Below, piece after piece: positions 53,811 through 61,503 of a stretch of DNA of 64,000 bases. Both the position numbers and the translations under genes were made by a program. How positions within the stretch are numbered: position 1 is the first letter of the stretch; every line of letters starts with the position of its first letter. The stretch comes from Neolewinella persica DSM 23188 (GTDB taxonomy: Bacteria > Bacteroidota > Bacteroidia > Chitinophagales > Saprospiraceae), in NCBI RefSeq assembly GCF_000373105.1, contig NZ_KB890425.1, positions 62,001 to 126,000 on the forward strand, in the 5' to 3' direction. The notes below the pieces were generated by a model. The model worked only from the letters and a program-made list of their open reading frames with translations, searched no databases and was not told where the DNA came from.

Positions 53811-53848
53811 GGCGAGCGGGATGTGCCCCGGGGCACATCCCGCTCGCC
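53811..53848. repeat. Perfect 38-bp palindrome without loop
   Basis: GGCGAGCGGGATGTGCCCC is directly followed by its exact complement. It lies between gyrB and the DUF819 gene, flanked by core repeat sequences facing each other. There is no U run, so it is not a simple terminator. Confidence 0.85.
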
Positions 53849-53911
53849 CTTTGAGAATAACGCATCTTTTCCTTGCCCTGCACCTGCCTCGATAGCTATC
53901 GGGGTGCCTGA

Positions 53912-55057
53912 TCACCCCAGCCACCCCGCTACCATAAAACCGAGATAAGTCCCCACCCCATTTCCGAGTGACCCGACAAGGATACCCGGGAGATAAAGAT
54001 CCATCCGGTCCAGACTCTTAGCCAACGCCAGGGCCGACGACGAACCACCGATGTTAGCCTGCGAGGCTACCGCTGCGGTATCCCAGTCCAGCTTCCCCAA
54101 GGCCGCCACGCCGAAAACCACTGCGCCGTGCACCACTACAATGGTGACCACCAGGGCCAGTAACCGCCAGGCCAGCGCACCAATTTGTCCCAAAGCAGCG
54201 AGCTCACAAAACGCCCCGATCACGGCCAGGAAAAGGTACACGCAGAACAAGCCGATGACCTGGCCGCCGGCCAGGCGATGAAATACCGGGAACTGCGCCA
54301 GGACAAGGGCAATCGTCGTCAGGATCAAAATGGAAGGCACCACCAGCCCCATTCCCGCCAGCCACCCGGCCAGGAATTGTGCCGCAAAGAGTGATCCCAG
54401 CCCGACGCCAAGCAACACACCCAGCGAAATAATACTGATGCTTTCGTATTCCCGTTCCACGTCTTCTGCTATGGGGGTGGCCTTCTTTTCTTTGCGTACA
54501 ACGGCACGCCGCAACAGCATTGGAACCCCCAGGGTGACCACCATCCAAACAGCAGTGATGATGTTGTCGACTGCGGTCATGCCAGCGTAGAGTACGCCTT
54601 CCTGCATGACGTCGTAATGGATGGCCACCGCGTTGAAATTGACGCTGCCACCGGAGTAAGTTCCGGTGAACATGCCACTGATGGCCGGGTAGAGGCCCCC
54701 GAAGTGAGTCGCTCCGTCGATGAGCCACATCCCGGCGAACACGCCCAAAACGGTGCCAATGCTTCCCAATCCAAAAAGCAGCAACATTGATGCGCCCGCC
54801 CGGCGGATGCTGGCCAGGTTAACGTCCAGCAGCAGATAGAAAATCGACAAAGGGGCCAGGTAGCGAAAAATGCCGGTGTACACCACCGAGCCTTCCGAGG
54901 CGGAAGGTAATATCCCTACGTTCGCCAATACGGCCACAAAGAGAATGACGACGAGGGCCGTGCCGAAGTGTTTCAAAAAAGTACGCTTCACCAGCCATTC
55001 AGAAGCGACTACGCTGAGGCAAAGAACAGTAAGTACGAACAGGGGGGAGGAGAGCAT
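53912..55057 (-). CDS. DUF819 family membrane transporter-like protein
   Basis: A 381-residue protein with about ten hydrophobic segments, including the family pattern GMFTGTYSGGSVNFNAVAIHY and AVASQANIGGSSSALALAKSL. The DUF819 (YjcL) family is of unknown substrate. Start 55057 (MLSSPLFV) was chosen since upstream codons run through an inverted repeat. Confidence 0.85.
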   Translation of the reverse strand: MLSSPLFVLTVLCLSVVASEWLVKRTFLKHFGTALVVILFVAVLANVGILPSASEGSVVYTGIFRYLAPLSIFYLLLDVNLASIRRAGASMLLLFGLGSIGTVLGVFAGMWLIDGATHFGGLYPAISGMFTGTYSGGSVNFNAVAIHYDVMQEGVLYAGMTAVDNIITAVWMVVTLGVPMLLRRAVVRKEKKATPIAEDVEREYESISIISLGVLLGVGLGSLFAAQFLAGWLAGMGLVVPSILILTTIALVLAQFPVFHRLAGGQVIGLFCVYLFLAVIGAFCELAALGQIGALAWRLLALVVTIVVVHGAVVFGVAALGKLDWDTAAVASQANIGGSSSALALAKSLDRMDLYLPGILVGSLGNGVGTYLGFMVAGWLG

Positions 55058-55098
55058 GGGCCTAAAGCTACGCAGTATTGAAGGAGTGAATGGAGGCT

Positions 55099-55158
55099 TT
55101 GTTCCCCGGCACTTGTGCCGGTTGATTAGAAGGGACCGGCACAAGTGCCGGGGAACAA
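55099..55158. repeat. Perfect 24-bp inverted repeat
   Basis: Arms 55099-55122 and 55135-55158 are exact complements with a 12-nt loop. Each arm is itself a near palindrome (ccggcac-tt-gtgccgg). It lies between the DUF819 start and the end of the next gene, without a U run. Confidence 0.85.
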
Positions 55159-55173
55159 GGCCCGAAGTAGCGG

Positions 55174-55644
55174 TCACTTCTTCATCTGCAAGCACCCCTC
55201 CTCCCGATCAACATAAAAGGGAGAATGGAAAAAGCTGTTGTTCACCACCGGCCCGTCCTCGTTCTCATCCCAGATGATCCAGTACCTTAATTCCCGATAG
55301 GCAGCGTATCCGGTTCGTGATCCGGGATTGAGGAGTTGAGTCAAATCTGCCTGCACGACGGCCCAGGGCTGCCCGACCCGCTTACGTAACCAGGCGCGCA
55401 GCGGCGCCATCCGGAAGCTCTGCCGTTCGAGGTCGCCCCAGCGGGGGCGCATGGGTTCATGGCCCGGGAGCACATCAACCCTGGCCACCCTTTGGTGCAA
55501 CTGGAGCCTGCCTGCCTGCCGGGTCGCCCGTTGCTCACTGTATTTTTCACCACCCCTGCTTTTCAGCAGGCTTTTGACGTAATGGCGGTGGCCGTGTTTG
55601 TACTTCCTGCGGTTACGGCCGGGTTTAGGGTCTTGGAATGACAT
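55174..55644 (-). CDS. Hypothetical basic protein
   Basis: A 156-residue protein with a basic N-terminus (PGRNRRKYKHGHRHYVKSLLKSRGG) and a middle segment PRWGDLERQSFRMAPLRAWLRKRVGQPWAVVQADL. No known domain is visible. Similar small proteins with the pattern L-x-Lys/Arg-x-Val-Gly-x-Pro/Ser-Trp occur in Bacteroidota, but I cannot name a family. Confidence 0.6.
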   Translation of the reverse strand: MSFQDPKPGRNRRKYKHGHRHYVKSLLKSRGGEKYSEQRATRQAGRLQLHQRVARVDVLPGHEPMRPRWGDLERQSFRMAPLRAWLRKRVGQPWAVVQADLTQLLNPGSRTGYAAYRELRYWIIWDENEDGPVVNNSFFHSPFYVDREEGCLQMKK

Positions 55645-55795
55645 GTCGGTTCGGGCGTTATTAGTAGGACTTCGGTCGGACGGCTACCGAATAAAACGGA
55701 ATTTTCAATAGGGGGGCGTCGGGCCGATGGCTTAACAGTACCAACCCTCCCAAAAATTGCAACCTCGTTTTGCCTTGCTCATTTATCCTTTCCCC

Positions 55796-55813
55796 TGGAC
55801 CTGCGGCCCCGCC
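55796..55813 (+). repeat. 18-bp core repeat after thrB
   Basis: TGGACCTGCGGCCCCGCC, two mismatches, preceded by ttgctcatttatcctttccc. Confidence 0.65.
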
Positions 55814-55827
55814 CCAAAAGTATCCTT

Positions 55828-56751
55828 TTATCCTGCCTGTTCCTCCGCCAGCAAACCTTGGGCAATCTTTTGTAACGCCTCGTAATGCGCTTGCTTCCCT
55901 GCTCCCGGCTGCACAACGTTGAACTGCCAGAACCGCCACGAGGCCATGGCAGCCGCCGCATAAATCGTGGCTGCGTGAAGGGAGGTTTCTTCTGCTTCGG
56001 TCAACATTACTACTGACCTGTAACCCCGCAACAACTCCGATTTTGCACGTAAATCGGCCCGGCCTTCCGGGTAGCAAGTGCCAACAATCGCCATCCCCAA
56101 ATCAAAGACCCGGTAGTAGTTTGTTGCCTCTTCAAAATCCATGATCACCGGGCCATACCCGGGGGTGAGGATGACATTGTCGGCAAAAATGTCGGCGTGG
56201 ATCAGGGCCCTGGGCAAATCTCCCGACAGGTGCTTTTTAAGATATTCCTCCAGGCGTTTGAGCCAGTCGAGAAAGGGGTGTGGCCCGCCGAAATTTTGCT
56301 GCATCGGACCAAAGGTCTCCCGTCCATAGGCCAACTGATTGGGCAAAAAGTCAGGCGCCGGGACCTGGTGTAGCCGCGCTATCGCCCGCCCCAACGGAAA
56401 CATGGTTTCGAACGGTAGTGGATCGATGACCTGGCCGGAGAGGTAGGACTTGAGTAATAAGGGCTTGCCGTGGAGTCTGGCCTGCATTACGCCGTCACTG
56501 GCAGGAATAATTCGGGTGGTGTTGAAATCATGAATTTCCAAATGACGCAAGGTGTCGATAAGGATTTGTGCTTCCTTCGCCGTCTTGTTTTCACAAAGGG
56601 TGAGCACAAAGTCCTGCCCGCCGGCCTGGAGATGGTAGTTGGAATTCTCCTGCCCGCCGGCGAAATTCTGGACGGAGGTGATTTCGGGAAGGTTAAAGAT
56701 GTCAGCAATTTCCTTTAGGTCTGTTGGCGTCAATTCGGTGTAAACGGCCAT
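55828..56751 (-). CDS. thrB: APH-type homoserine kinase
   Basis: A 307-residue enzyme of the aminoglycoside phosphotransferase fold (ThrB type II). The catalytic loop HADIFADN holds H185, D187 and N192, and D205 in IMDFEEA binds metal. AGGQENSNYHLQAGGQDFVLTL is the nucleotide loop. It is 19 bp after thrC, so homoserine phosphorylation (ThrB) and the ThrC step are encoded together. A choline kinase-like role is possible but context favours threonine. Confidence 0.88.
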   Translation of the reverse strand: MAVYTELTPTDLKEIADIFNLPEITSVQNFAGGQENSNYHLQAGGQDFVLTLCENKTAKEAQILIDTLRHLEIHDFNTTRIIPASDGVMQARLHGKPLLLKSYLSGQVIDPLPFETMFPLGRAIARLHQVPAPDFLPNQLAYGRETFGPMQQNFGGPHPFLDWLKRLEEYLKKHLSGDLPRALIHADIFADNVILTPGYGPVIMDFEEATNYYRVFDLGMAIVGTCYPEGRADLRAKSELLRGYRSVVMLTEAEETSLHAATIYAAAAMASWRFWQFNVVQPGAGKQAHYEALQKIAQGLLAEEQAG

Positions 56752-56770
56752 GATGTTTTTCTTTCTAAAG

Positions 56771-58201
56771 TTAGCGCCGATCAGACATTACTGCCCGCAT
56801 TACCGCCGGTACGGCCCGATGCATCGTTGCATAATCGAATTCATATTTTCGTTCTCCGGCGGTCCTTGCTGCTTCCAGAGAATCGTGTTTGCCTGCTGCG
56901 GGTAAATCGCCGATGGCTTGTCTGATTGTCTCCGGAAATTTAGCGGGATGTGCCGTTGCCAGGCAAACAATGGGTCCAGAAAGTTGTGGTCGGTAATGCC
57001 GGGCTGCCGCCACCGCTACCGCGCCGTGAGGATCAAGTAAGTAGTTCTCCTCCCGCCAGTGGCTGCGCGTAGTTTTCAGAATATTTTCGTCGGTTACAGT
57101 GTAGGTCAGGAATCCTTTCCGGAAGGCAGCAAGCTCTTTGTCAGAAAACTGAACGGAGCCTTGGCTTTCATATGTTTCCCAAGCGTAACGTAATCGGTCA
57201 GTATCTCCCTCGAGGCTGAAGTAAAGATGTCTCCAGAAATTCATCGGTACGGAAATATCAATGGCTGAAGCAAGGGTGTTTTTGATGTCGGGTTTGCTGA
57301 AGGTGCCAGTGCCCAGCACCACGCTGAGGGATGTATTGGCATTATTGGCTACGATCATCGCCCCGACCGGAAGCCCCATCCGGCGGGCCATCGACCCGGC
57401 ACACATATTGCCGAAAGCCCCGCAGGGAACGGCAAAGTTGACCGGGGCACCCACCCGTTCAGCGTAGCGCAGATAGCCGTAGAAATAATGCACCATTTGG
57501 GTCATCACCCGCGCCCAGTTGATGGAGTTGACGCTGGAGAGTTGCATCTCTTTCCGAAAGCCAGCGTCGGCAAAACTAGCCGAGATCAGTCCGTCAAGAT
57601 CATCGGATCCATTCTTGCAATTGTTGACGGCAACGGGGTGGACGTTGGGCGACATGATGGTGGTCATTTGGCGAACCTGCTCTTCGGTAATCAGTCCGGT
57701 TGGGAAGAACAACCAGGTGGAAATTGAGGCCTTGCCGATCGAAGCATGGGCCGCAGCGGGCCCAGTATCGCCAGAGGTAGCCACCATAAGGGTTCGATGT
57801 TCTCCGCGGCGACGCAGAAAATAGTCGAACAGGTTTACGACGAAGCCCATCGCTACATCTTTAAACGAAAGGGTAGGCCCGTGGAATAATTCCTGCACGT
57901 AACAATCCCCCGTTAGTTCATGATGCGGAATAACTTCCGGGTGGCTGAAGGTGGAAAAGCTGGCTTCGATCAGCTTTTTTAAATCCGCCGCAGGCACGGT
58001 GGCCTCATCAATAAACAGGGAAAGGATTTCGTGAGCAAGATCAGGATAGCTTAGTCCTTTCCAGGCTTCCAGCTGCTGGAGGGTAACCTGGGGGAGTTGC
58101 GTCGGGACGTATAGGCCACCGTTGGGCGCCAGGCCAGCCAAAACAGCGGTCTCGAAATCAACGGCCGGTGCTTGGCCCAGGGTGCTTTGGTAAAGTAGCA
58201 T
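56771..58201 (-). CDS. thrC: Threonine synthase
   Basis: A 476-residue PLP enzyme with the Lys (K114) in FHGPTLSFKDVAMGF, then ATSGDTGPAAAHASIG and FAVPCGAFGNMCAGSMARRMGLP. It makes threonine from phosphohomoserine. It lies 4 bp after the ornithine cyclodeaminase homolog and 19 bp before thrB. Confidence 0.95.
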   Translation of the reverse strand: MLLYQSTLGQAPAVDFETAVLAGLAPNGGLYVPTQLPQVTLQQLEAWKGLSYPDLAHEILSLFIDEATVPAADLKKLIEASFSTFSHPEVIPHHELTGDCYVQELFHGPTLSFKDVAMGFVVNLFDYFLRRRGEHRTLMVATSGDTGPAAAHASIGKASISTWLFFPTGLITEEQVRQMTTIMSPNVHPVAVNNCKNGSDDLDGLISASFADAGFRKEMQLSSVNSINWARVMTQMVHYFYGYLRYAERVGAPVNFAVPCGAFGNMCAGSMARRMGLPVGAMIVANNANTSLSVVLGTGTFSKPDIKNTLASAIDISVPMNFWRHLYFSLEGDTDRLRYAWETYESQGSVQFSDKELAAFRKGFLTYTVTDENILKTTRSHWREENYLLDPHGAVAVAAARHYRPQLSGPIVCLATAHPAKFPETIRQAIGDLPAAGKHDSLEAARTAGERKYEFDYATMHRAVPAVMRAVMSDRR

Positions 58202-58205
58202 GCGC

Positions 58206-59159
58206 TTATTTTAAGCTGTCGAGGACAAGTTCTGAGATCAGCATATCCTGGGTGGCGATGCCGGTTAGGTCGGCGACGATGATGTCTTCTGGTCGGGCGC
58301 GGGTGCGCCCGCTGCTGATCAGGTCGCCAACTTCAGCCAGCTGACTTTCCTGCAGTAAGCCATCCGCCCAGGCTTTGTGAATCTCTCCGTGGTGAATGCA
58401 CTGGCTTCGGCTGTCGAGAGCAATAAGGTCAGCCCGTTCGAGAATGGCGGGGTCCAGTTCTTGTTTTCCAATGGTGTCGGCCCCCATGGCAGTGATCAGC
58501 GTGCCGGGCAGGAGGCCGGTAACGGGCAATAGTGGTGTTTTGCTTGGTGTAGTGGTAACGATGAGGTTGCAGGTAGCGGTGAGGTCAGTCGCTTTCGCTG
58601 TAGTGCTGACCTTAAAACCTTTAATCTCCATGTCTACCCGGTAAGCTTCCATCTTTTCTGCCGAGCGGCCCCAAACGATCACCTCCCGGCATTTCGTTAC
58701 CGACGCTAATTGCTCCAGCTGCAGCCGGGCCTGCAGCCCGGTCCCGACAATCCCGATCCGGTCAACTTTTTCTGGCCCGAAGTGCTTAGCCACGACTGCG
58801 CCGGCGAGGGCGGTACGCAGATCGGTGAGGTAACCTTCGTCGAGAAGAATACATGCAAGTTCGCCGGTTTTTTGCAGGAAGACAAGGTTGAGCCCATTGC
58901 TGCCCGGCAGGCCAAGTAATGGATTGTCATAAAAGCCCGAGGCAATCTTGATTACGTAATACGGGGAGCCAGACAGGTAGCCGTACTTGATGTGGACATC
59001 ACCAGGTGGCTGCTCGAAGGTCAGTGTACCAACGGGCGGCACCGTCGCCTCCCCGGAAGAATAGCTGGTGAAGGATCGCTCCATACAGGCGAGCAACGCT
59101 TCCGGCGAAGTATCGGCAAGGGCCTGAATGATGGTGGCTTTATCGACGATTTGTGGCAT
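58206..59159 (-). CDS. Ornithine cyclodeaminase / mu-crystallin family protein
   Basis: A 317-residue NAD-dependent enzyme with IKIASGFYDNPLLGLPGSNG, the NAD loop RIGIVGTGLQARLQLEQL and the C-terminal SGRTRARPEDIIVADLTGIATQDM. Members act as ornithine cyclodeaminase, ketimine reductase or alanine dehydrogenase. It is the first gene of a unit with thrC and thrB, with 4 bp to thrC. A link to threonine or branched amino acid breakdown is only positional. Confidence 0.88.
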   Translation of the reverse strand: MPQIVDKATIIQALADTSPEALLACMERSFTSYSSGEATVPPVGTLTFEQPPGDVHIKYGYLSGSPYYVIKIASGFYDNPLLGLPGSNGLNLVFLQKTGELACILLDEGYLTDLRTALAGAVVAKHFGPEKVDRIGIVGTGLQARLQLEQLASVTKCREVIVWGRSAEKMEAYRVDMEIKGFKVSTTAKATDLTATCNLIVTTTPSKTPLLPVTGLLPGTLITAMGADTIGKQELDPAILERADLIALDSRSQCIHHGEIHKAWADGLLQESQLAEVGDLISSGRTRARPEDIIVADLTGIATQDMLISELVLDSLK

Positions 59160-59268
59160 GGGTTGGGGTGTAGAATGATGGGGTAAGTTAAGTTGGTTAC
59201 ACGGAACGATGTAATCTGCCTAAAGTCCAATGTAGCTTCTGCTTGCCTTTGCCGTACTTTGCACCAGC

Positions 59269-59338
59269 GATCCCGTAGGGATCAACCTTTATTAACCCCG
59301 GATGAAGCAGATGGCGTAGCCAGCAGCGGAATCCGGGG
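59269..59338 (+). repeat. 70-bp two-hairpin element, copy 2
   Basis: GATCCC-gta-GGGATC, a 12-nt linker ending ttaa, then a 43-nt hairpin with outer stem CCCCGGAT/ATCCGGGG and inner TGGC-gta-GCCA. Compared with copy 1 at 41626-41695, at least three base pairs change on both sides (outer T-A to C-G, inner T-A to A-T, inner G-C to T-A). It lies 60 bp upstream of the VWA gene. Confidence 0.8.
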
Positions 59339-59398
59339 CCGCCCACCACCAGCGCAGCCCACGGACGTAACCTGGAGCGCGGCAGTAGTACTCACCCC

Positions 59399-60505
59399 AT
59401 GTCCCCAACCCCCGAAGAACACCTCCGTAAATGGCGCCTGATCCTGGGCCAGCAAGCCGAAGACAAAGCCGATGCCCCCATCGACCTCCCCGGCCCCCTG
59501 GCCGGTATGGACGCCACCCTCGAAGCCCTCTACGCCGAACACGATCGTAAAGGTGGCCTCGGTGCCTCCAGCCCCAGCGTGAACCGCTGGCTGGGCGACA
59601 TCAGGAAGTACTTCCCCACGGATACCGTCCAGCTCCTGCAACGCGATGCCCTTGACCGCCTTGACCTTAAACAAATGCTGCTGGAACCGGAGTTACTCGA
59701 TACCATCGAACCGGATGTCCACCTCATCGGTACCCTGCTGAGCCTAAAAAACCTGCTGCCCGATCGAAGCCGGGAATCCGCCCGTGCGGTGGTGATGAAG
59801 GTGGTGAAGCAGATCGAAAAGCAGCTCAAACGCCCCATCGAACAGGCCATCAGCGGTCGCCGCAGGCAACACAACCGGAACCGCCGGCCCCGCCCTCAGG
59901 ACATCGACTGGGACCAGACGATCCGGGTAAACATGAAGCATTACCAGCCGGAGTACAAAACGGTGTTGCCGGTCAATCTGCGGGGGCTCTCCCGGTCGAA
60001 GACCGGGCTGAAGCACGTCATTCTGCTCGTCGATCAATCAGGTTCCATGGCGGCTTCCGTCGTTTATGCCGGCGTCCTTTCCTGTATTCTGGCCAGCATC
60101 CCGGCGCTGAAAACGCACATCGTAGCCTTCGATACCCAGGTCGTTGACCTGACGGAGCAACTGCCTGACCCACTGGAACTCCTCTTCGCCATCCAACTGG
60201 GTGGCGGTACCGATATCGGCAAAGCCCTGCGCTACGGCGAGCAGCTGAATACGGCCCCGAAAGACACGGTGATGATTCTGTTGAGTGATCTCTTCGAAGG
60301 CGGATCAGTAGCCGGAATGCTGGCCAGTGTTCGCCGGTTGCAACAAAGCGGGCTGAATTTTATCCCGCTACTGGCCCTGAGCGACGAAGGCGCTCCTGCC
60401 TATGATAAGGAGGTCGCGCAGCAACTGGCGGAGATGGGGTTAAAGCCTTTTGCCAGTACGCCTGGGGCATTTGCGGAAATTTTGGCCGGGGCGCTTTATG
60501 GGTAA
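59399..60505 (+). CDS. VWA (CoxE-like) domain protein
   Basis: A 368-residue soluble protein. A helical N-terminal half is followed by an Arg-rich segment SGRRRQHNRNRRPRPQDIDWDQTIRVNMKHYQPEYKTV and a VWA domain with MIDAS motif VDQSGSM, then GGTDIGKAL and LLSDLFEGGS. The order fits CoxE-like VWA proteins, which usually lie next to a MoxR AAA+ ATPase; none is here. A chaperone-like role in enzyme maturation is possible. Confidence 0.85.
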   Translation: MSPTPEEHLRKWRLILGQQAEDKADAPIDLPGPLAGMDATLEALYAEHDRKGGLGASSPSVNRWLGDIRKYFPTDTVQLLQRDALDRLDLKQMLLEPELLDTIEPDVHLIGTLLSLKNLLPDRSRESARAVVMKVVKQIEKQLKRPIEQAISGRRRQHNRNRRPRPQDIDWDQTIRVNMKHYQPEYKTVLPVNLRGLSRSKTGLKHVILLVDQSGSMAASVVYAGVLSCILASIPALKTHIVAFDTQVVDLTEQLPDPLELLFAIQLGGGTDIGKALRYGEQLNTAPKDTVMILLSDLFEGGSVAGMLASVRRLQQSGLNFIPLLALSDEGAPAYDKEVAQQLAEMGLKPFASTPGAFAEILAGALYG

Positions 60506-60623
60506 CAGTTGTGTTCAGTATTCATGTTGCAGGAAGCAGGCTTTAGTACTCAGCGTTCAGGCGCCAGTAGTCATGAAAGCGTGGCCCCATAAACCTTGTA
60601 CCTTGAGTACTGAATTCTGAACC
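60506..60623. repeat. Word-iterated spacer
   Basis: ttcagtattcatg, ttagtactcagcgttcagg on the left and gagtactgaattctgaaccctaa on the right are inverted. The spacer lies between convergent genes, like 14401-14503. Confidence 0.5.
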
Positions 60624-61118
60624 CTAAAAACTAGTATCCACCACCCGTAGTCGCTTATACTTCCCCGTCTTAAACTTTTTTTGACCAAAAAGCTGGTTAA
60701 TCAGCAGACCGGTGCCGATGGAAGTAAGGGAGACCATCAGGTCACGGTTCTCATATTTAGTCAATGGGTCGCCGTCGGTAGCATTACCGACAAGGCCCCA
60801 GAAAGACCAGCCTACACCGAAGGTAACCAGGCCATAGCCAGCAGCGGCACCGAAGGTTTTTCCGCGGTGGACAATGTCGATCTCATCAAGCATAATGTAT
60901 CGATCATTGATGACCAATGCCTGGATGTCGGGCCGCATTTCACGGATGGGGCCCTCCTGATAAAATTTATCACCCTTCAGCCGAAATTTTAATCGTTCGC
61001 CTTCATACACACGATCGGATTTAGAAGCCGTCAATTTCTCAAACAGCATCACTTTTTGGGCGGGAAGTAATGGAACAAAGGCAAAAAGAAAGAAGGGCAG
61101 GACGAGCAAAAAATTCAT
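60624..61118 (-). CDS. Hypothetical exported membrane protein
   Basis: A 164-residue protein with an N-terminal signal peptide (MNFLLVLPFFLFAFVPLLPAQ), a soluble segment (EGERLKFRLKGDKFYQEGPIREMRPDIQALVINDRYIMLDEIDIV) and two weak hydrophobic segments after it. No family is certain. Start 61118 gives the signal peptide; an upstream extension crosses a core repeat. Confidence 0.65.
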   Translation of the reverse strand: MNFLLVLPFFLFAFVPLLPAQKVMLFEKLTASKSDRVYEGERLKFRLKGDKFYQEGPIREMRPDIQALVINDRYIMLDEIDIVHRGKTFGAAAGYGLVTFGVGWSFWGLVGNATDGDPLTKYENRDLMVSLTSIGTGLLINQLFGQKKFKTGKYKRLRVVDTSF

Positions 61119-61503
61119 TCTTCGAGGCTTTATTATTTTCTTTCCCTTTTTCGGGGCGCGGTCGCAGGTGCAAGAAATGGTGTTGGAGAGCAGGGTGGTC
61201 GGTCGCATGGTGGAAAGATAGTCCGTGTTGGGGAAATGGTTGGTTACTCCGGAACCTGTTGGTCGGACTTTCCCCTTTTTGGTCTCTTGCTGGCAGGGGA
61301 ATTGTCCGTTAGATGGATGGCCCGGCCGTCCGACAAATTCTTTTGACCTGGCGAAGCCGGGCAAAAGTTTGTCTGGCAGTTTTGGCCCCAACATGTTTTG
61401 CGAATAACGCTGAATATTGACCAGGCATCTGCTAAAACCCTTTCATTGTGAACACCTTCCCACTAAATACGTACCTTGATTTTAAATAACCACGCACTAC
61501 AGA
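61119..61503. other. Divergent spacer with core repeat and hairpin
   Basis: Contains a core repeat (61155-61172), a possible minus-strand promoter box near 61215, and an imperfect hairpin 61332-61373 (gacaaa...cttttg / caaaag...tttgtc around gccgg). No gene was seen. Confidence 0.5.
61155..61172 (-). repeat. 18-bp core repeat
   Basis: GGCGCGGTCGCAGGTGCA, one mismatch, followed by agaaatggtgttggag and agcagg, and 37 bp upstream of the gene at 61118. Confidence 0.8.

Noticed and set aside
59259-59276. ttgcaccagcgatcccgt as a core repeat copy
   Set aside because: Only the first half fits; the rest belongs to the two-hairpin element.
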